DNA of 64,000 bases from Paracoccaceae bacterium (lineage in GTDB: Bacteria; Pseudomonadota; Alphaproteobacteria; Rhodobacterales; Rhodobacteraceae): assembly GCA_029862205.1 (NCBI GenBank), contig JAOTXT010000004.1:44650-108649 (forward strand), given 5' to 3'. The position numbers were made by a program, and so were the translations under genes. Under the pieces are notes generated by a model. It was not told where the DNA came from. It made no database searches and saw only the letters and a program-made list of their open reading frames with translations. Shown in pieces: positions 60,170 through 64,000 of the stretch (the stretch's first letter is position 1; every line of letters begins with the position of its first letter).

Positions 60170-61539
60170 CACGGCCCCTCGGCCGCTACGCGGTCAAGCA
60201 TGGCGCGCAGGGCCTCACCGTAGTCTTGTCTGCCGGGGCACAGAAAACTCGCGAGCGCGAGGTCCTCCTCATCGAGTTCCATGCATCCAAGTCCGACTGC
60301 CATCTCCAGGTCGCCCACCAGCAACGCCCGGAACAAGGGCACCGGCAGGATATCGAAAGGCAAGACGCGCTCGAATGCATCGATCGGGATCAGAGCACTC
60401 GGCCGCCCGTTGGTGGCCAAGGTCATGTTCTGTTCGCGTGTTCGGTTCATGAACCTGCTGACCGGACTGCCGGCCGAGACCAATTTGCGCGGCAGATCCG
60501 CCGGCCTTGCGGATTCGGACAGCTCGCTTTCGGGCAGAGCAATGATCTGGATGTGATGACGGCCAAGATATCCGAGGGCACCCTGTGCCCGATGGCCTGA
60601 GAGCACCGGACCGGATATCAGCCGCCACGCCCGTTCAGCAAGCTCGCCTGCGACGATCGCCTCGATCGAGGCACCGCATAGGGTCCGGATCAGACGCGGC
60701 TTGAGCACGCCGGGCCCGGCCAGCGAGATAACCCGCTCGGCCCATAGCCGCCCGGTCGCGAACAGTTTCCCGATGGCGATGACGTCCTGGTAACCCAAAT
60801 GCCAAGCGGCACGCCCAGGGCCGACCGGATCGAGCAGATTGATATGCGTTCCGGGTAAGCCGGCGGGGTGCGGGCCTTCGAACTCGGCAACCCTAATTTC
60901 CTCGGCATCGCCGCAGGGAATTGCGCTACCCGTCTTCCGACACAGAAAGACCGGCCCCGCCGTCAACCGTGTCAAGACCGTCAGGCCAGTGGTAAAATCG
61001 TTCGTGTGCCCGCCGATGACGACAGCGGGATCGGCCGCCAGCGGGTTTGTGTCGATCGCCGTCACGAATATCGAGGATGGTTCGCTCGTTGGATCCGGGA
61101 CATTGCCGAAAGGACGCGTCCGCATCGCCGTCCAAAGGCCGGATCGAAGCAATAGATCAGCCACCTCGCCGCGCGGCAGACCCGCAAGGTTCTGGTGTGC
61201 GAAATGCGGGAAGACGCATTCTTCGTCGCCTTCGCACGCGACGACGATCGAGCTCAGCGCCCGGCGCGCGCCACGATTGATCGCGCGGATCCGGCCGCTC
61301 GCGGGCGTGGTCACTTTGATGTCGGGCCGCCTCAGATCCTCGAAGAGCGCCTGCCCGGCGGCGACCCGATCGCCCTCATCGACAAGGACCCGGGGAACCA
61401 AGCCGCGGTAATCGCGCCCCAACACGCCCAGTTCACCTGGTTCCCGAGCGTCCGTGATCTCCTGAGCTGGCGCGCCGGCGAGCGAAATGTCCAACCCGTT
61501 GCGGATTCTGATCGGCCCTATCGGCGTCTGCTGAGCCAT
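60169..61539 (-). CDS. nqrA: Na+-NQR subunit A
   Basis: A 456-residue cytoplasmic, membrane-associated subunit of NQR, implicated in quinone binding. It begins with the RnfC-like barrel (IRIRNGLDISLAGAP) and contains IDTNPLAADPAVVI and GAPxxH-like PGTHINLLDPVGP. The C-terminus ends in a helical domain with CMELDEEDLALASFLCPG, a strong NqrA signature. It follows the cytochrome gene by 23 bases. Confidence 0.94.
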   Translation of the reverse strand: MAQQTPIGPIRIRNGLDISLAGAPAQEITDAREPGELGVLGRDYRGLVPRVLVDEGDRVAAGQALFEDLRRPDIKVTTPASGRIRAINRGARRALSSIVVACEGDEECVFPHFAHQNLAGLPRGEVADLLLRSGLWTAMRTRPFGNVPDPTSEPSSIFVTAIDTNPLAADPAVVIGGHTNDFTTGLTVLTRLTAGPVFLCRKTGSAIPCGDAEEIRVAEFEGPHPAGLPGTHINLLDPVGPGRAAWHLGYQDVIAIGKLFATGRLWAERVISLAGPGVLKPRLIRTLCGASIEAIVAGELAERAWRLISGPVLSGHRAQGALGYLGRHHIQIIALPESELSESARPADLPRKLVSAGSPVSRFMNRTREQNMTLATNGRPSALIPIDAFERVLPFDILPVPLFRALLVGDLEMAVGLGCMELDEEDLALASFLCPGRQDYGEALRAMLDRVAAEGP

Positions 61540-61562
61540 TTCGTTCCGATACCGATCTATCC

Positions 61563-61886
61563 CTATTTGGGCGGGAGCAGGTGCGGCGGGCAGGTCAGAT
61601 AGGCGATGATGTCTTGCCGCGCGTCGTCGTCGGGTGCGTGATGGTCTTTGAGGAACTCGTCTAGATATTCCGATCCATGCTCACGCGAGCACCGGTCGAC
61701 TAGATCTGGAAGAGACTTTTCCTGGTGGCAGAAGACGCAGCGTGCCTCGACAAGTCGCGCGCCCATCTCCAGGTCTGGCTCACGCTGTTGTCCATGCGCG
61801 CGCTCATAACTGGCGGCGACCACGGCTGCCGTCAGCGCCAAAGGCGCAAAGAGAAAAAGGACCCGCCAGACGGCAGACGTACTCAT
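61563..61886 (-). CDS. Membrane-anchored c-type cytochrome heading the nqr operon
   Basis: A 107-residue protein with one N-terminal helix (about 8-26) that should act as an uncleaved anchor or signal, placing the rest in the periplasm. One heme-binding CVFCH lies at 50-54. No Met follows it, so the sixth heme ligand is probably a His; candidates are His81-His82 in LKDHHAP or His102. Two further Cys (66 and 99) may pair. GGAG precedes ATG 61886. It is the first gene of the nqr run, which is not a standard NQR component. Confidence 0.8.
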   Translation of the reverse strand: MSTSAVWRVLFLFAPLALTAAVVAASYERAHGQQREPDLEMGARLVEARCVFCHQEKSLPDLVDRCSREHGSEYLDEFLKDHHAPDDDARQDIIAYLTCPPHLLPPK

Positions 61887-61960
61887 CGGATTCTCCGTTT
61901 ATGCAGCGCCAATCATGGTGCCTTTTAAGATTAAAATAGCAGACGGAGCGGATGGCTCAT

Positions 61961-61974
61961 TTGAGGCTCGTCAA
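61961..61974. promoter_or_regulatory. FNR-like palindrome upstream of the nqr operon
   Basis: TTGAGGCTCGTCAA has perfect TTGA/TCAA arms with a six-base spacer. It lies 75 bases before the cytochrome ATG, in a suitable position for an activator or repressor of the whole nqr transcript. Confidence 0.45.
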
Positions 61975-62058
61975 TTGCGCCTTGACCTCGGAGAGCCCCG
62001 ATGGCCCGGAGGGCGGAACGAAAACGGGCTCTTGCCGAAACAAAGTCAGGTTGATTCC

Positions 62059-62079
62059 GCGGACAGATTGCGGACAGAT
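62059..62079. repeat. Tandem 10-bp direct repeat near the tRNA-Arg 3' end
   Basis: GCGGACAGAT occurs at 62059-62068 and again at 62070-62079, 11 bases apart, about one helical turn. It lies 46 bases inside the island from the tRNA 3' end, where arm-type or accessory sites for an integrase would be expected. Confidence 0.4.
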
Positions 62080-62124
62080 ACTGTTCGCCCTGCCATTAGC
62101 CTTCATCTATCCCCTTATTATAAT

Positions 62125-62201
<77 letters not shown>

Positions 62202-62233
62202 GTCGGGGGTGGGCTATACACCGGGCGCCGCCC

Positions 62234-63007
62234 TCATAGCAATCCCAACGAACGGAAGCTGGCGTCGCGTTCCTTGCCGACGACGACATGGTCGTGGACC
62301 ACGACACCGACGGCGCGGGCGGCCAGCGCGATCTGCTTGGTCATCTCGATGTCGGACTGGCTGGGTGTCGGGTCGCCGGAGGGGTGGTTGTGGACCAGGA
62401 TCAGCGCCGAGGCGTTGAGCTCGAGTGCGCGCTTGGCGACCTCGCGCGGGTAGACCGGCGCGTGATCGACGGTGCCGCGGGCTTGTTCTTCGTCGGCGAC
62501 CAGGACGTTCTTGCGGTCGAGGAACAGGATTCGGAACTGCTCGATCTCGCGGTGTGCCATGACCGTCTTGCAGTATTCCAGCAGCGCGCCCCAGCTTGTG
62601 AGCGCCGGGCGGTTCATCACCCGGGCGCGGGCCAGCCTTTGCGCGGCGGCCTCGACGATCTTCAGTTCGCAGATCACCGCCTCGCCGGTGCCCGTGACCT
62701 CGGCCAGACGTGTGGGCGGGGCCGAGATGACGCCGTTGAAATCGCCGAACTGGGTCAGCAGGCGCTTGGCGAGCGGCTTGACGTCGCGGCGCGGAATGGC
62801 GCGGAACAGGACCAACTCCAGCATCTCGTAATCGGCCAGGCTCGCGGAGCCGGCTTCCAGGAAACGTTTCCGGAGCCGGGCACGGTGGTTGTGGAAATGG
62901 GGCGTTTCATCGGGTTCGGGACGGTCGGCGGAGCGATCGAAGAGTCTCGGTCCCGCTTGGTCGTTGAACCCCTTTGCCCGGGTTTTTCCGGATGTGTTTT
63001 GTGGCAT
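62234..63007 (-). CDS. radC: RadC-family JAB-domain protein
   Basis: A 257-residue protein. The first part has helix-hairpin-helix segments (YEMLELVLF, and later [13 protein letters not shown]). The C-terminal MPN/JAB metalloprotease-like domain has the zinc motif [14 protein letters not shown] near residue 213. RadC was named for DNA repair, but its real role is unsettled; relatives act in transformation and mobile elements. A CtrA-like motif lies about 45 bases upstream of its ATG. It is the first core gene to the right of the island. Confidence 0.93.
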   Translation of the reverse strand: MPQNTSGKTRAKGFNDQAGPRLFDRSADRPEPDETPHFHNHRARLRKRFLEAGSASLADYEMLELVLFRAIPRRDVKPLAKRLLTQFGDFNGVISAPPTRLAEVTGTGEAVICELKIVEAAAQRLARARVMNRPALTSWGALLEYCKTVMAHREIEQFRILFLDRKNVLVADEEQARGTVDHAPVYPREVAKRALELNASALILVHNHPSGDPTPSQSDIEMTKQIALAARAVGVVVHDHVVVGKERDASFRSLGLL

Positions 63008-63051
63008 TTGGAGCTCTCGCGGCGACTCTCCTCAGGACTGGGGCAATTGGG

Positions 63052-63066
63052 TTAACGAACGCTTAC
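63052..63066. promoter_or_regulatory. CtrA-like site between radC and tRNA-Leu
   Basis: TTAACGAACGCTTAC matches TTAA-N7-TTAA with one change in the second half. It lies 45 bases before radC (minus strand) and 55 bases before tRNA-Leu (plus strand). Confidence 0.35.
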
Positions 63067-63120
63067 CGCGGGCGGGGCCTCGCGATTGCCGGGAACGGAT
63101 TTTCCGCTATGGTGGCCGCG

Positions 63121-63205
63121 CCGGGCGTGGCGGAACTGGTAGACGCAAGGGACTTAAAATCCCTCGACTTAGGTCATCCGGGTTCGAGTCCCGGCGCCCG
63201 GACCA
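63121..63205 (+). tRNA. tRNA-Leu (anticodon TAA)
   Basis: A class II tRNA with a long variable arm. The acceptor CCGGGCG pairs with CGCCCGG, the D arm contains GGCGGAACTGGTAGACGC, and the anticodon stem AGGGA/TCCCT holds loop CTTAAAA with anticodon TAA. The variable arm is about 63164-63178, the T arm is CCGGGTTCGAGTCCCGG, and discriminator A plus CCA are encoded. A T-run (63226-63232) follows. Confidence 0.93.
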
Positions 63206-63340
63206 ATATAGAAATAAACGATTTTTTTGATCTAATTGCTTCGACCTCACCAGTACCCATGTGATTTTGTGCGCCGAATTGTGCGTCTTGGTTTGGCTTA
63301 CCGATTAGGCGCGGGAGGATGAGGCGATGACCAATGCCGC

Positions 63341-63721
63341 CTAGACGCAGTCCGTCATTGCACGGCTCACATCCGCTACCAAATCATCCGACCAAAGATA
63401 ATCGTCGGTCGCATAGCCCACAGCAGTGGACCCAGTTCCATCACGATCTACAACAACCATCGCCATGATAAATACGTTTTGGTATCCGCCGAGCATAATT
63501 ATCTCATACCCAGTTTGGGTGGTCCTTTGCTGAGCGGGTGCGCTGCTGGCGCTCGGCATCGTTTCAAGCCTTGGGATCAGGCATCCAATGAAGTGCTCGG
63601 CGGTCTTGGCGCTGGCCACCCTTTCAGTGGGCAAGTGATCAGCCTTTAGGTCCGCTACATTCGATGCACCCTGGCATCCAGCCATAAGCACACACGCGGT
63701 GGTCATCAAAATGTGTCTCAT
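63341..63721 (-). CDS. Small putative lipoprotein
   Basis: About 126 residues from ATG 63721. A signal sequence with lipobox (VLMAGC) predicts a lipidated, exported protein; ATG 63733 and 63766 are alternative starts. The mature part is unremarkable alpha/beta, ending in DLVADVSRAMTDCV, with two Cys that could pair (residue 46 and the penultimate residue). Composition is AT-richer than the core genes. No recognised family. Confidence 0.6.
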   Translation of the reverse strand: MRHILMTTACVLMAGCQGASNVADLKADHLPTERVASAKTAEHFIGCLIPRLETMPSASSAPAQQRTTQTGYEIIMLGGYQNVFIMAMVVVDRDGTGSTAVGYATDDYLWSDDLVADVSRAMTDCV

Positions 63722-63855
63722 CACCAACACCATATCTTTGCACCGATACTCGGGACAGGAGTTCACGCTGACCTATCTGCCTGTCCGTCGTCAGGGTTTT
63801 TCGGAGAGCGCGGGTGCTTTCGTAACGGAGGCTCTGGTCCGATTTCTGTTGCAGT

Positions 63856-64000
63856 TTAGGCGGCGGCGGATTGGTGCTGCAAGCGCCGGTTCCAGATTGT
63901 CTTCAGCTTGATCTCCTCTCTCATCTTCAGGATTTGGGCTTCGCGACCGTGGTAGACGTCGGCGGGCGTTAGGTTGCCGAGGCTCTCGTGGTATCGGCGA
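63856..64000 (-). mobile_element. 3' end of an IS3-family transposase gene (cut by the window edge)
   Basis: The minus strand reads through YHESLGNLTPADVYHGREAQ to the stop at 63858-63856. YHExL(G/D)xxTPADVY is the hallmark of the C-terminal end of IS3-family OrfB transposase. Only the last 47 residues are in the window. The outer end of the IS is probably within 63765-63855, where TGACCTA at 63769 could begin the terminal inverted repeat. Confidence 0.85.

Overview
The window reads as a high-GC alphaproteobacterial chromosome, most likely Rhodobacterales (Paracoccaceae/Roseobacteraceae type). The evidence is the split F0 ATP-synthase operon with b and b' subunits, the RegB/SenC/RegA (PrrB/PrrC/PrrA) redox system, an AddAB pair instead of RecBCD, a DivL-like protein, CtrA-type TTAA-N7-TTAA motifs, and an AmgK/MurU cell-wall recycling pair. 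No rRNA, CRISPR array or replication origin was seen.

Left part (1-28.7 kb, core chromosome). A partial low-GC gene and a zinc-ribbon-like hypothetical are followed by a cluster of short palindromic repeats. Next come the minus-strand operon atpI-atpB-atpE-atpF'-atpF, a plus-strand cupin protein with two SDR genes, and a lutABC-type lactate-oxidation operon with an extra FAD dehydrogenase inside it. The redox-control block holds regA, senC and regB, with an EamA exporter between senC and regA. A chain of overlapping genes follows the DivL-like gene: tsaE, amgK, murU, addB, addA; trxA and a ureohydrolase complete this part.

Middle and right part (28.75-62.2 kb, probable genomic island). The tRNA-Arg(CCG) gene at 62125-62201 has a decayed, same-orientation copy of its 3' half, including the CCA end, at 28750-28797 (41 of 48 bases identical, no gaps). 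The roughly 33.4 kb between them sits exactly where an element integrated into the 3' end of that tRNA would lie. No integrase remains, so the element looks old and fixed. Its left end is AT-richer and gene-poor: an orphan ATP-grasp gene and some candidate tiny membrane peptides. The rest is an energy, redox and ion-handling cargo. It includes a CPA2 antiporter, a Zn alcohol dehydrogenase, a two-TM K+ channel, an amino-acid dehydrogenase with an E1-alpha/E1-beta/E2 2-oxoacid dehydrogenase and an acyl-CoA synthetase, and a cation P-type ATPase. It also carries an NAD-salvage operon (class II amidotransferase-pncB-pncA) facing a second ATP-grasp ligase, an aminotransferase, and a Na+-NQR operon. 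The NQR operon starts with a membrane-anchored c-type cytochrome and continues with nqrA-F, apbE, nqrM, a CBS protein and an SLC13 transporter. FNR-like TTGA-N6-TCAA palindromes lie before three of these units, suggesting shared oxygen or redox control.

Right edge (62.2-64 kb). radC, a tRNA-Leu(TAA), a small lipoprotein gene and the 3' end of an IS3-family transposase that runs off the window.
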